Of a stretch of 64,000 nucleotides of DNA, positions 42,625-51,490 are shown piece after piece (the first letter of the stretch is position 1; each line of letters starts with the position of its first letter). This stretch comes from CAZUDO01 sp964618895 (lineage in GTDB: Bacteria; Desulfobacterota; Binatia; DP-6). The position numbers and the translations under genes were made by a program. The stretch spans positions 124,001 to 188,000 of the forward strand of contig CAZUDO010000059.1 in NCBI GenBank assembly GCA_964618895.1, in the 5' to 3' direction. A model generated the notes under the pieces. It saw only the letters and a program-made list of their open reading frames with translations, was not told where the DNA came from and did not search any database.

Positions 42625-43791
42625 ATGGAGTTCGGACTGTTCGTCCAGGCGCACGTCCCGAACCACGAGGTGCAGCAGGACCCCGTCGGCGCCGAGCACC
42701 GCCGCCTCATGCGCGAGCTCGAGATGGCCGAGGCCTGCGACCGCGCCGGTTTCAAATACGTCTGGTCGGTGGAGCACCACTTCCTGGAGGAGTACTCGCA
42801 CCTCTCCGCGTCCGAGATCTTCCTCCCCTACGTCGCGGCACGCACCAAACGCATCCACGTCGGCTCCGCCATCTGGAACCTGACGCCGCCCGTCAACCAC
42901 CCCGCGCGCACCGCCGAGCGGGTGGCAATGCTCGATCACCTGAGCGAAGGCCGCTTCCAGTTCGGCACCGGGCGCGGCTCCTCGTCGACCGAGTTCAAGG
43001 GCTTCGGCATCCCCGACGGCGACACCACCCGCCTCATGTTCGACGAGTCGCTGCGCGAGATCCTGCGCATGTGGCGGGAACCGCGCTACGCCTACGACGG
43101 GCAGTTCTTCTCGATGCCCGAGCGCCCCGTGCTGCCGAAGCCCTACACCCTGCCCCACCCGCCGCTGTGGGTGGCGTGCGGCAGCCCGTCCACCTTCGAG
43201 AAGGCGGGGCGGCTCGGCATGGGCGCGCTCTGCTTCGGCCTCGGCACCCCCCAGGACTTTGCCCCGCTCATCAAGATATACAAGGACGCCATCAAACACG
43301 CCGAGCCGATCGGCGGCTGGGTGAACGACAACGTCGCCTGCGTGACGGCGCTCGTCTGCCTCGAGGACGGGACGCGGGCGCGCGAGGTCGCCATGACGAT
43401 GGGCAGCGGCTACCACACCAGCCTCGTTTTCCGGTACCTCGACACCTTCCCCCGGCCCGCGGGCGTGCCGGCCTGGCCGCAGCTCATTCCCGAGCCGACG
43501 GCGGCGCAGCTCGACGAGCGCATCGCGTCCGGCAATCGCATCGTCGGCACCCCCGACGAGTGCGCCGCCGGCATCCAGCTCTACGCCGACATCGGCTGCG
43601 ACCAGCTCATCTTCGGCGTGCTCGCCTCGACCCAGCCGCAGGAGACCGCGCTCGAGTCGGTGGCCACCTTCGGCCGCCACGTGATCCCCCGCTTCGACCG
43701 CGATCCCGTGCACTCGACCACCCGCATGCGCGAGGGGGCGGCGCGGAACGGGCAGCAACCGACCCGGCCGCCGGTCAGAGCGGGCACTTGA
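42625..43791 (+). CDS. LLM class flavin-dependent oxidoreductase
   Basis: 388 residues. EFGLFVQAHVPNHEV start, YVWSVEHHFLEEYSHLS, GSAIWNLTPPVNHPARTAER, LDHLSEGRFQFGTGRGSS, PHPPLWVACGSPSTFEKAG and IVGTPDECAAGIQLYADIG. Luciferase-like (alkanal monooxygenase) barrel, FMN or F420 dependent, substrate unknown. ATG lies one base after the MerB-like stop, so the two are likely co-transcribed. Its 3' end overlaps the converging secreted protein gene by 17 bp. Confidence 0.88.
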   Translation: MEFGLFVQAHVPNHEVQQDPVGAEHRRLMRELEMAEACDRAGFKYVWSVEHHFLEEYSHLSASEIFLPYVAARTKRIHVGSAIWNLTPPVNHPARTAERVAMLDHLSEGRFQFGTGRGSSSTEFKGFGIPDGDTTRLMFDESLREILRMWREPRYAYDGQFFSMPERPVLPKPYTLPHPPLWVACGSPSTFEKAGRLGMGALCFGLGTPQDFAPLIKIYKDAIKHAEPIGGWVNDNVACVTALVCLEDGTRAREVAMTMGSGYHTSLVFRYLDTFPRPAGVPAWPQLIPEPTAAQLDERIASGNRIVGTPDECAAGIQLYADIGCDQLIFGVLASTQPQETALESVATFGRHVIPRFDRDPVHSTTRMREGAARNGQQPTRPPVRAGT

Positions 43792-45127
43792 CGCGCGTCG
43801 GACTGGTCGACCGGCAGGGGATCGAGTTGTACTCGGCCATCGCGTAGCACTCCGACGGATTCGGCCCCGTGCCGTCGCCGCGCGTGACGACGCCCTGGAT
43901 CGGCCCCGTGACGCTACCGATGCTGACGTCTTTGAGCCGCACCTGCACGCTGGTGGTGCCGGCGTACCGTCCGGGCTTCACCTTGGCGGAGACCACGCCG
44001 CCGGACGATCCCGGGACGCACGCCGGCGGGAACGCACCCGAGCGGTTGCGGTAGCCCCACGCGGTGCCCTTGGCCACCCAGCCATCGCGCGGATCGCAGC
44101 CGGTGCCCGGCCCGCCCGGCGGGATGACATTGCTTCCCGTCAGGTCCACCACGGCGGTGGTGGCACCCTGCTCGACGATCACCAGCCCGAGCCCTTCCGT
44201 CGACGGCGACATCGTGGCGCCGTTCAGATAGCCGTAGCCCGTGAGCTGCACCGTCTCGTCGCCGAGCGGTGCGCCGAGTCGGTTGAACGCGACCTTCTGG
44301 AACACGAACTGGCAGGTCGGCGGGGGCGGCGGGGGCGCGACATCGTACGGATCGGCCCCGATGATGAGCCGCCCGACCCCGGCGCCGCTGCCGTCGAAGC
44401 CGACGGCGGGCAGCGGCGCTGCGAACGGCGACTGGAAGGTCGCGCCGCCATCCAGGCTGAACGACACCGCAATCGTCCGGGCCGAATCGTCGTAGTCCAG
44501 CTGCATGACAATGGCGCCGGAGGCCGAGTCGTAGGCGACCGGCTGCGGGTCGAGGACGATCGTCTCCAGGTCGAAGAGGCCGTGTACGCGCACCGCATGC
44601 GCCTGCATCAGCAGCCCGGGCGGCTGTGGCGGCGTGAACAGTGCCGCCAGCTCGGCGTCGAAGTTGGTGAGCGCGAGCCCGATGGTGCCGATCCCGTCGC
44701 CCCCGGAGGCGAACCAGCTGGCATGCAGGTAGTGATTGGTGCCGATGGCCGCCGGCCGCCACACCACCCGGGCGGTCAGGTTGCCCGCGCCTTCCTGCAG
44801 GAGCACGCTGCCCATGACCTCGCTCTGGTCGAGCGTGAACGGCTGTCCGCTCGCTTCGTAATGGAACCCCGGGCTGGCTATGTGGAGCGCCCCGTCGGTC
44901 TCGAACGAGGTGCCCCACAGCGCACCGAAGAGCGGCGCCAGGACGCCGTCGTCGAACTCGTCCACCAGGTCGACCGTACCGTCGGCCGGGCCGTGCACGT
45001 TGCCGTCGACCTCGACGCGCTCGACCGCGTAGTCGAAGACGGTGTGGCTGGCGAATGACACGCCACTGCCCCAGGCCATGGCGACCCCGAGCAGCACCCC
45101 GATGCGCCTCACCCCGGCTGCACGCAT
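43775..45127 (-). CDS. Secreted protein of unknown family (concanavalin-like N-terminal half)
   Basis: 450 residues with signal peptide (IGVLLGVAMAWGSGVSFA). Residues 50-260 resemble a laminin G/concanavalin-like beta sandwich: VDEFDDGVLAPLFGALWG, GALHIASPGFHYEA, IVMQLDYDDSARTIAVSFSL and DGGATFQSP. A Pro-rich linker (APPPPPPTCQF) leads to a second beta domain with FNRLGAPLGDETVQLTGYGY and several Cys near the end (CRSTSPTRVKC). Extracellular or surface binding is plausible. I cannot assign a function. Confidence 0.7.
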   Translation of the reverse strand: MRAAGVRRIGVLLGVAMAWGSGVSFASHTVFDYAVERVEVDGNVHGPADGTVDLVDEFDDGVLAPLFGALWGTSFETDGALHIASPGFHYEASGQPFTLDQSEVMGSVLLQEGAGNLTARVVWRPAAIGTNHYLHASWFASGGDGIGTIGLALTNFDAELAALFTPPQPPGLLMQAHAVRVHGLFDLETIVLDPQPVAYDSASGAIVMQLDYDDSARTIAVSFSLDGGATFQSPFAAPLPAVGFDGSGAGVGRLIIGADPYDVAPPPPPPTCQFVFQKVAFNRLGAPLGDETVQLTGYGYLNGATMSPSTEGLGLVIVEQGATTAVVDLTGSNVIPPGGPGTGCDPRDGWVAKGTAWGYRNRSGAFPPACVPGSSGGVVSAKVKPGRYAGTTSVQVRLKDVSIGSVTGPIQGVVTRGDGTGPNPSECYAMAEYNSIPCRSTSPTRVKCPL

Positions 45128-45260
45128 AGCGGCCCTCCCGCGCTGTTGCTACGCCCCGATCGCGGCCGATGTCAATGCGAAACCGCCGCCCCACCACCCT
45201 CTCGACGCGCACCGCCGTCCCCGGCTACAAGCCGGGCGCGTGGCCGTTCCCGCCGCCAGC

Positions 45261-46205
45261 GTGCAGATCGTTCCCCCCGGCCAGCTCGTCTACGGCATGC
45301 AGGTGCCAGTGACGGCACAGACCACCACCTTCGTGCAGCCCTGGGAGCCGCACGCCGGCCCGGCCGACATCCGGCGCGTTGCCGAAGCGTGCGACCGGGC
45401 CGGCTTCTTCTACGTCGCGGTGTGCGACCACATCGCCGTCCCGCGCGATCGCGCCGCCGCCATGTCGACCGTGTGGTACGACCCCGTCGCCACGCTCGGC
45501 TACCTGGCCGCGGTGACCGAGCGCGTCCGCCTGCTGTCGTACGTGTACGTGGTCCCGTACCGCCACCCGCTCGCCACCGCCAAGGCATTCTTGACGCTCG
45601 ACGCGCTCTCCGGCGGGCGCGTCATCCTCGGCGCCGGCGCGGGACACCTGGAGGGCGAGTTCGCAACCCTGGGGGTCGAGTTCGCCGGCCGCGGCAAGCG
45701 GCTCGACGAGGCCCTCGACCTGATCGCCGCCGCGTTCGCCGACGAGTATCCGGTCCACGACGGGCCGACCTGGCGGGTCCACGACGTGGGCCTCGCGCCG
45801 CGGCCGGTGCAACGGCCGCGGCCACCTATCTGGGTGGGCGGCTCGACGCCGGCGGCGATCCGGCGCGCCGCCGCCCGCGGCGACGGCTGGCTGCCGCAGG
45901 GCGTGCCGCCCATGGGCCTCCCCGCCGCCATCGCCCTGCTGCGCGCGCATCGCGCCCGCGTCCGCGGCGACGCGCCCATCGACATCGGCGCCAACAGCGA
46001 GTGGATGTACGTCGGCCGGCCGGCGTTCGACGTGCCCGCCGGCACGCGCACCGGCAGCGGCGAGGCGCTGGCCGCGCCACTCCGCGCGCTCCGCGCGCTC
46101 GGCGTGGGGCACGTCGGCGTCCGGTTCCGGACGCGCTCGTGCGACGAGCTGCTCGACCAGATCGCCGCCTTCGCCGCCGAGGTGGCACCCCACCTGAACG
46201 GCTGA
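45261..46205 (+). CDS. LLM class F420-dependent oxidoreductase-like protein
   Basis: About 314 residues if translation starts at GTG 45261; GTG 45240 is another choice and no clear ribosome site decides. YGMQVPVTAQTTTFVQPWEP, ACDRAGFFYVAVCDHIAVP, RVRLLSYVYVVPYRHPLATA, LDALSGGRVILGAGAGHLEG, RPPIWVGGSTPAAIRRAA and the late LRALGVGHVGVRF are typical of F420-type LLM enzymes. Followed by an SDR 20 bp downstream, which suggests shared metabolism. Confidence 0.85.
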   Translation: MQIVPPGQLVYGMQVPVTAQTTTFVQPWEPHAGPADIRRVAEACDRAGFFYVAVCDHIAVPRDRAAAMSTVWYDPVATLGYLAAVTERVRLLSYVYVVPYRHPLATAKAFLTLDALSGGRVILGAGAGHLEGEFATLGVEFAGRGKRLDEALDLIAAAFADEYPVHDGPTWRVHDVGLAPRPVQRPRPPIWVGGSTPAAIRRAAARGDGWLPQGVPPMGLPAAIALLRAHRARVRGDAPIDIGANSEWMYVGRPAFDVPAGTRTGSGEALAAPLRALRALGVGHVGVRFRTRSCDELLDQIAAFAAEVAPHLNG

Positions 46206-46225
46206 CGGAGAGAGGAGACTCCACC

Positions 46226-47005
46226 GTGCTGCTCGCCAACCGGGTCGTCATCGTGTCGGGCATCGGCCCCGGCCTGGGCCAGGCGATCGCGCTCGCCTGC
46301 GCGCGCGAGGGCGCCGACGTGGTGCTCGCCGCGCGGCGCGCCCCCCCGCTCGAGGACGTGGCCGCGCTGGTACGGGCGCAGGGCCGGCGCGCGCTCGCCG
46401 TCCCGACCGACATCGCGGATCCGGCCCAGTGCCGGCGCCTGGCCGAGACCGCGGCGCGCGAGCTGGGCGGCCTCGACGTGCTGGTGAACAACGCCTTTCT
46501 CGGCGGGCGCTACGATCTCATCGAAGCCGCCAGCATGGACGACTGGCGCAAGGTCTTCGACGTGAACGTATTCGGCTCGATCCAGCTCTCCCAGGCGGTG
46601 ATCCCGGCCATGAAGGCGCGCGGCGGCGGGTCGATCGTGATGGTCAACTCGATGTCGATGCGCGTCATCGAGCCGCGCTTCGGCGGCTACGCGGCGTCCA
46701 AGGGCGCGCTCCTGATCGCCGCCCAGACGCTCGCCAAGGAGCTCGGGCCGTACAATATCCGCGTCAACTCGGTGGTCCCCGGCTACATCTGGGGGCCGGC
46801 GCTGCAGGGCTACTTCAAGCGGCTCGCCGCCCAGCAGGACACCACCCCGGAGGCCGTGTACGCCGACATCGCCGCACGCACGGCGCTAAACCATATCCCC
46901 ACGTCGGAGGAGATCGCCGAGGCGGTGGTCTTCTTCGCCTCCGACCTGTCCCGGGTAATCACCGGGCAGGCACTGGACGTCAATGCCGGCCATCATTTCC
47001 ACTAG
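46226..47005 (+). CDS. SDR family oxidoreductase
   Basis: 259 residues from GTG 46226, preceded by GAGAGGAGA. SGIGPGLGQAIALACAREG is the cofactor motif, VLAARRAP suggests NADP, NNAFL replaces the usual NNAG, the catalytic set is VNSMSMRVIEPRFGGYAASK (Ser, Tyr, Lys) and VVPGYIWGPALQGYFKRLA covers the substrate. The C-terminus GQALDVNAGHHFH is usual for SDRs of CoA/steroid pathways. It follows the LLM gene. Confidence 0.9.
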   Translation: MLLANRVVIVSGIGPGLGQAIALACAREGADVVLAARRAPPLEDVAALVRAQGRRALAVPTDIADPAQCRRLAETAARELGGLDVLVNNAFLGGRYDLIEAASMDDWRKVFDVNVFGSIQLSQAVIPAMKARGGGSIVMVNSMSMRVIEPRFGGYAASKGALLIAAQTLAKELGPYNIRVNSVVPGYIWGPALQGYFKRLAAQQDTTPEAVYADIAARTALNHIPTSEEIAEAVVFFASDLSRVITGQALDVNAGHHFH

Positions 47006-47036
47006 AGAGTCGACCCGCAGAACGTCGGGCGCGGCA

Positions 47037-47375
47037 ATGCTGAAGGCACTCGCATCGACGCTCCGCCACGTCTGCCGCGCCGGCTCCGCCGGCCGCGGCA
47101 CGCCGCCCGCCTTGTCCACCGGGCCGCACGCTCGCTGTCCTTCCCCGACCCGAGACAAGGTCTCGGGTCGCGTAGCCGGCGCGCTGCTGGCGCTGGCGCT
47201 CGTCGGGTGCGGCGGGTCCTCCGCCGATCAGCTGCTCGAGACCGCCGAGCTGGAGGAGCTGCAGCACAACCCCACGCACGCGCGCGAGCTCTACCAGGAC
47301 GTGCTCCGCCGCCACGCCGGCACGCCCCAGGCCGAGAAGGCGGCCGCGCGGCTGCGCGCCCTGGGGGCCCCCTGA
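47037..47375 (+). CDS. Small lipoprotein with a palindromic element inserted in frame
   Basis: 112 residues as read from ATG 47037. The C-terminal two thirds are a normal small lipoprotein: hydrophobic AGALLALALVGC lipobox followed by SSADQLLETAELEELQHNPT and HARELYQDVLRRHAGTPQAE, a TPR-like helical pair. Before it, about 34 residues (from HVCRAGSAGRGTPPAL to TRDKVSG) are encoded by a repeat also found at 56083 and 56586. Removing them would join MLKALASTLR to RVAGALLALALVGC, a perfect signal peptide. Whether the longer protein is still exported is unknown; a start inside the repeat cannot be excluded. Confidence 0.6.
   Translation: MLKALASTLRHVCRAGSAGRGTPPALSTGPHARCPSPTRDKVSGRVAGALLALALVGCGGSSADQLLETAELEELQHNPTHARELYQDVLRRHAGTPQAEKAAARLRALGAP
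47073..47169 (+). repeat. Palindromic interspersed repeat, copy 1
   Basis: Core TGCCGCGCCGGCTC, GCCGGCCGCGGCACG and CCGCCTTGTCCACC, ending in a hairpin GACCCGAGAC-AAG-GTCTCGGGTC (47147-47169) with perfect 10-base arms. The whole order recurs, inverted, at 56083-56238. Confidence 0.75.
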
Positions 47376-47379
47376 CGCC

Positions 47380-49083
47380 TCACGCCGCGACGCGGCGCGG
47401 CGGTGGCAACACGACCTCGAACGTGGTCGCGCCGGGCTCGCCGCTCGCCAGCCGTACCGTGCCGCCCATCAACTCGGTCGCCCGCTTCACCAGATAGAGC
47501 CCGAGGCCCAGCCCGGACCCGCCCGCGCGCCGGCCGGCGTCGCCCTGCTGGAACATGTCGAAGATGCGGGCACGGTCGTCCGGGGAAATGCCCGGGCCGG
47601 TGTCCCGCACGCGCAGTACCAAGCCACCGTCGGCGGCTGGCACACACTGTACCGTCACCGTACCCGCGGTGGTGAACTTGAGGGCATTGGCCGCCAGGTT
47701 GCGGAGGATCATGGTCAGCTTGGTGGCGTCGCTCACCACCGGCTCGGCGTGCGCCTCGAACGCCAGCGTCACCGCCGGGGGGCGCTGTCCGTCGAGCTCG
47801 GCGGCGAGCCCGTCGCAGAGCGCCTCCATATCCACCGGGCCGAGCTTGACGGCGTTCTGCCCCGCGTCGAGGCGGGCGACCTCCAGGATGCCGTTGATCA
47901 GCCCGAGGAAGCGCACGGCGCAGTCGCGGATACGCCCGACCAGCTCACTCTGCGACGGGGTGAGCGGATCGGCCGCCCCGTCGAGCAGCATGTCGCCGTA
48001 GCCGATCAGGATGTGCAGCGGCGTGCGCAGGTCGTGCGACACCGCCGCGACGAAGTCGGTCTTCACCTGGCTCACCTGCTGCAGCGAGCGCACCAGGCGG
48101 GCGTTCTCGAGCGCCGCCAGCGCATGGTGCGCGAGCCCCTTGGCCAGCGCGATCGGGCGGCGCGCAAAACGCCCGACGCGCGTGCAGTAGCCGAGAGTCA
48201 GCGACCCGATCAGCTCCGGCCCCCGGCGCAAGGGGACGCTCATATACGACGCGATCGGGCGGCCGCGACAATAGTCGGGATGGGTCGGCAGGCCGGCCAC
48301 GTCGGGCAGCTCGATGACGCCGTCCTCGGCGGTGGCGAACGACTCCTCGACCAGCGCGCGCGGCCCTTCGGCGTGCCGGAACACGGCCAGCACGTCGTCC
48401 GGGCCCGCGCCGGCGGCGTAGCGGAACACGCCGGCCTGCGGGTCGAGCAGGTGCACGACGCCCCAGTCGCACCCGACCGCCGCCGCGATCCGGCCCGCCA
48501 TGGCGTGCAGGCACTCGTCGGGATCGTGGATGCCGGAGAGCAGCATGGCGGTCGCCGACAGCGTCTCCGCGGTCTTCACGGCCTCGTCGGTGCGGGCATG
48601 CATATCGACCGCGAGGCCGACATAGGCGCGCACGACGTCCATCGCCGGGCGCGACGGAAGCGGCGCCCCCACGCGCGTCCAGGAGAGCTGCAGCGCCCCC
48701 AGCACGCGCTCGGCCCGCTCCAAGACCAGGAACATCACCGCCTCGAGGCCGAAGTCGGTGAACAGCGCCCGCCCATATCCGTCCACATGACGCACGTCGT
48801 CCAGGATGAGCACCTTCTGCTCCAGGAAGTCGGGGCCGAGGGGCATCCCCGTCATGGGCACGGCCAACGCGGCCAGGCGCGCCCCGTCGGCGGCGGCGTA
48901 GCCGGTGGCAATCAGGATCTGCACCGTCATCTGGCGGAGATCCCCGCGCCAGACCTGGACGCGATCGCACTCGACCAGCGCACGCACCTCCTCGCATACG
49001 GCCCCGAGCGCGGCCCGGGAGTCCGACGTCCCCGCGAGCGCCTGCACCAGGCGCGCGTGCCAGTCCACGAGTGCGGCTTGCAT
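47380..49083 (-). CDS. Soluble GAF-domain sensor histidine kinase
   Basis: 567 residues without membrane helices. Two GAF-like sensor domains (about 5-165 and 175-335) precede HisKA (DFVAAVSHDLRTPLHILIGY, phospho-accepting His) and HATPase (NLAANALKFTTAG N-box, RVRDTGPGISPDDRARIFDM G1, GGSGLGLGLYLVK G2). It should autophosphorylate in response to a cytoplasmic ligand or redox cue, then pass phosphate to an unlinked response regulator; none is encoded nearby. It is divergent from the aldo/keto reductase gene with 78 bp between the starts. Confidence 0.92.
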   Translation of the reverse strand: MQAALVDWHARLVQALAGTSDSRAALGAVCEEVRALVECDRVQVWRGDLRQMTVQILIATGYAAADGARLAALAVPMTGMPLGPDFLEQKVLILDDVRHVDGYGRALFTDFGLEAVMFLVLERAERVLGALQLSWTRVGAPLPSRPAMDVVRAYVGLAVDMHARTDEAVKTAETLSATAMLLSGIHDPDECLHAMAGRIAAAVGCDWGVVHLLDPQAGVFRYAAGAGPDDVLAVFRHAEGPRALVEESFATAEDGVIELPDVAGLPTHPDYCRGRPIASYMSVPLRRGPELIGSLTLGYCTRVGRFARRPIALAKGLAHHALAALENARLVRSLQQVSQVKTDFVAAVSHDLRTPLHILIGYGDMLLDGAADPLTPSQSELVGRIRDCAVRFLGLINGILEVARLDAGQNAVKLGPVDMEALCDGLAAELDGQRPPAVTLAFEAHAEPVVSDATKLTMILRNLAANALKFTTAGTVTVQCVPAADGGLVLRVRDTGPGISPDDRARIFDMFQQGDAGRRAGGSGLGLGLYLVKRATELMGGTVRLASGEPGATTFEVVLPPPRRVAA

Positions 49084-49161
49084 AGTCCCCTGGAACGGCA
49101 GTATCGGCAGAATGCCGCCGGCCCTTGAATCACCCCCCGCGCCGGCGCCAAGAGGGCATGC

Positions 49162-50739
49162 ATGATTTGCTCCCGCTGCGGAGGCGAGAAGACCGATCGG
49201 CTGTTCCGGGTCCACCGTGGCCTGGTGGTGGCACTCTATGTCGCGGGGCTCGGGTTCGCCTGGACGCTCGGCGGCTCGTTCCTGCACTACCTGATCGAAG
49301 GCAACGACCGCAGCCGGTTGCCGCTCTGGCAGGTGGGCGTGCCGCTCGCCTGCGTACTGGGGGCCGTCGGGGCAGGCATGCTGCGACGGCGGCGCGCCGC
49401 CTGCGAGCGCTGCGGGCCGGTCGACACGCCGGCCTGGTTGACGCCGCTCTCCCGCGCCCGTTCCGAACGCATCCTCGGCCGCGGGCTGACCCGCCGGGTC
49501 TTCCTCCGCAGCCTGGGCGCGGGCGGGGCTGCCGTGGCGGGGTCGGTCACCGGGCTGGCCATGGCCATCGGCCGCAATCGCGGGTGGATCCCGGTCGCCC
49601 GCGACTTCTTCTCGGCCAAGGTAGAAGAGACGTCGCCGCATCCGCGCCCGGAATGGACGGCGGCCCGCATCCGGAGCTATCGCCGCCTGGGGCGCACCAA
49701 CGCCATGGTGTCCGACATCTCCCTCGGCGCCGGACGCATCCACGACGCCGCCATCGCCGAGCGCGCCATCGAGCGCGGTCTCACCTACTTCGACACCGCG
49801 CCCGACTACTCCCACGCAGCGTCCGAACGGACGCTGGGCGAGGTGATCAGCCGCACGCGCCGCGACCAGCTCTTCCTGGCCACCAAGTTCTGTCGCGAGG
49901 ACGGCCACCTGCGGAGCGACACCCCGGTGCCCGAGGTGATCGCTGCGGTAGAGGCCAGCCTGCAGCGTCTCCGTACCGACTACGTCGATCTGGTCCACAT
50001 CCACTCCTGCGACCGCGTCGACCGCCTGCTGGCCCCCAACATCCACGAGGCCTTCGACCGCCTGAAGGAGCAGGGCAAGGTGCGCTTCCTCGGCGTGAGC
50101 ACGCACACGCCCAACCTGGAGGCGGTGGCCAACGCCGCCATCGACTCCGGTCGCTTCGACGTGATGATGCTCGCCTACCATTTCGGCATGTGGCCGAGCT
50201 TCGAGCACATCCTACAGAAGGCCAAGGCGCACGACGTGGGCGTGGTGGCGATGAAGACGCTCAAGGGCGCCAAGCACCAGGGCCTGTCCGCCTTCCGGGA
50301 CGAGAAGACCGCCTACTCCCAGGCCGCCTTCCGGTGGGTGCTCTCCAATCCGGCCGTGTCGTGTCTGGTGGTGTCGTTCTACGACCCGCAGCACGTGGAC
50401 GAGTACCTGGCCGCCTCGGGCACCGAGCTCCGCCCGCAGGACGTGGCCCTGCTCCGGCGCTACGACCAGCAGGTGGCGGGCGACTACTGCCAGCCGCACT
50501 GTGGCGAGTGCCTGGGCTCCTGCCCCCACGACCTCCCCATCAACGACGTGCTGCGCTACCGCATGTACGCCCGCGACTACCACTGGCCCGAAGAGGGCCG
50601 GCGCCACTACGCTCGCCTGGCCAGCGACGCGTCCCTCTGCATCGGCTGCCCGGCGCCGTGTGCCGGGACATGCCCGCTCGGGGTACCGATCCGGGAGAAG
50701 ATGATGGACGCGCACCGGCTGCTCGTGACGCCGACGTAG
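49162..50739 (+). CDS. Aldo/keto reductase with N-terminal zinc ribbon/membrane part and C-terminal Fe-S motifs
   Basis: 525 residues. Residues 1-85 hold CSRCGGEK and CERCG flanking two hydrophobic stretches (LVVALYVAGLGFAWTLGGSF, VGVPLACVLGAVGAGML). A Tat-like segment (GLTRRVFLRSLGAGGAAVAG) follows, then the AKR barrel (about 165-430; MVSDISLGAGRIH, TYFDTAPDYSHAASERTLGE, YVDLVHIHSCD, FLGVSTHTPNLEAV). The C-terminus has Cys sets CQPHCGECLGSCPHDLPIN and CIGCPAPCAGTCPLG, resembling ferredoxin-type clusters. The order is odd, because the Tat-like signal is internal. A membrane-tethered Fe-S oxidoreductase is inferred. Confidence 0.8.
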   Translation: MICSRCGGEKTDRLFRVHRGLVVALYVAGLGFAWTLGGSFLHYLIEGNDRSRLPLWQVGVPLACVLGAVGAGMLRRRRAACERCGPVDTPAWLTPLSRARSERILGRGLTRRVFLRSLGAGGAAVAGSVTGLAMAIGRNRGWIPVARDFFSAKVEETSPHPRPEWTAARIRSYRRLGRTNAMVSDISLGAGRIHDAAIAERAIERGLTYFDTAPDYSHAASERTLGEVISRTRRDQLFLATKFCREDGHLRSDTPVPEVIAAVEASLQRLRTDYVDLVHIHSCDRVDRLLAPNIHEAFDRLKEQGKVRFLGVSTHTPNLEAVANAAIDSGRFDVMMLAYHFGMWPSFEHILQKAKAHDVGVVAMKTLKGAKHQGLSAFRDEKTAYSQAAFRWVLSNPAVSCLVVSFYDPQHVDEYLAASGTELRPQDVALLRRYDQQVAGDYCQPHCGECLGSCPHDLPINDVLRYRMYARDYHWPEEGRRHYARLASDASLCIGCPAPCAGTCPLGVPIREKMMDAHRLLVTPT

Positions 50740-50742
50740 GGG

Positions 50743-50950
50743 ATGGCTCGCCGCGCGCCGATGCCATCCGTCGGACTGGGCGTTCGCGAGATTCGCGTCC
50801 ACACCAATCTGGAGCACCGGGTCATCTACGTCGCCAGGACCGAGGGTGAGCACGGTAGTCTCTGGCACCGTATGGGCAGGACCGCGCACTCCTGTCGCCC
50901 GTCTACGCGTGGTTCAGCAAGGGCTGCTGGACGCACCGTGGCCTCTCCCT
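50743..50950 (+). pseudogene. Scraps of a HigB-like toxin and of a nucleotide-cyclase gene end
   Basis: The frame near 50770-50840 reads VREIRVHTNLEHRVIYVART, the central strand region of Gp49/HigB-type toxins, with no start and no rest of the protein. From 50883, another frame reads RALLSPVYAWFSKGCWTHRG, clearly related to RALLSPLYAWFTEGFATRDL at the end of the cyclase pseudogene near 53380. Both are fragments without function. Confidence 0.6.
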
Positions 50951-51095
50951 GACAGGCCGCGGTGTCAGTTTCCGTCCCGTATCCGGCCAACCTGTCCGGA
51001 TATGCTGATCCCCGGCTGCCCGACGGTGCCCGGACCGCGCAGCGCTCCAACGTTCGCGCCTGGCATGGTAGTCACCCCACGCGAGACCACCCGCG

Positions 51096-51490
51096 ATGCG
51101 TTGCCCGTCCTGTGACCACGACAACCGCCCTGACCGCCGCTTCTGCACGGAATGCGGCGCGACGCTCTCCATTGCCTGTCCCTCGTGTGGTGCCCCAGCC
51201 CAGGCCGGCGAGAAGTTCTGCGGCGGCTGCGGCGCACGGCTCCCGAGCGAGGCGCCAGCGATCGCCGTGTCGACGCCGGCCCGCGAGCCTGAAGCGGCGT
51301 TGCCGGCCGGCGAGCGCCGCCAGCTGACGGTCCTCTTCTGCGATCTCGTCGGCTCGACCCCGCTCTCGCAGCAGCTCGACGCCGAGGAGTGGCGCGACGT
51401 CATTGCCCGGTACCAACAGGCGGCCTCTGGCGCCGTCGCACGCTTCGGCGGCCACGTCGCCAAGAACCTCGGCGACGGGAAGTTCTCGCT
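51096..51490 (+). pseudogene. Adenylate/guanylate cyclase-type gene, N-terminal remnant (copy 1)
   Basis: Double zinc ribbon (MRCPSCDHDNRPDRRFCTEC, CPSCGAPAQAGEKFCGGCG) followed by the cyclase start QLTVLFCDLVGSTPLSQQLD, AEEWRDVIARYQQAASGAV and GHVAKNLGDG. The match stops exactly at GDG, before the second metal Asp region and the large AAA ATPase/TPR part usual in this family (about 1,000 residues). The next bases start the HigB toxin frame, so the TA module replaces the remainder. Confidence 0.8.

Noticed and set aside
47749..49128. 459-codon plus-strand frame opposite the histidine kinase
   Set aside because: Antisense of a gene with all kinase boxes.
50983..51005. Small inverted repeat TATCCGG/CCGGATA
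   Set aside because: Only seven bases per arm and no T tract; not convincing as terminator or operator.
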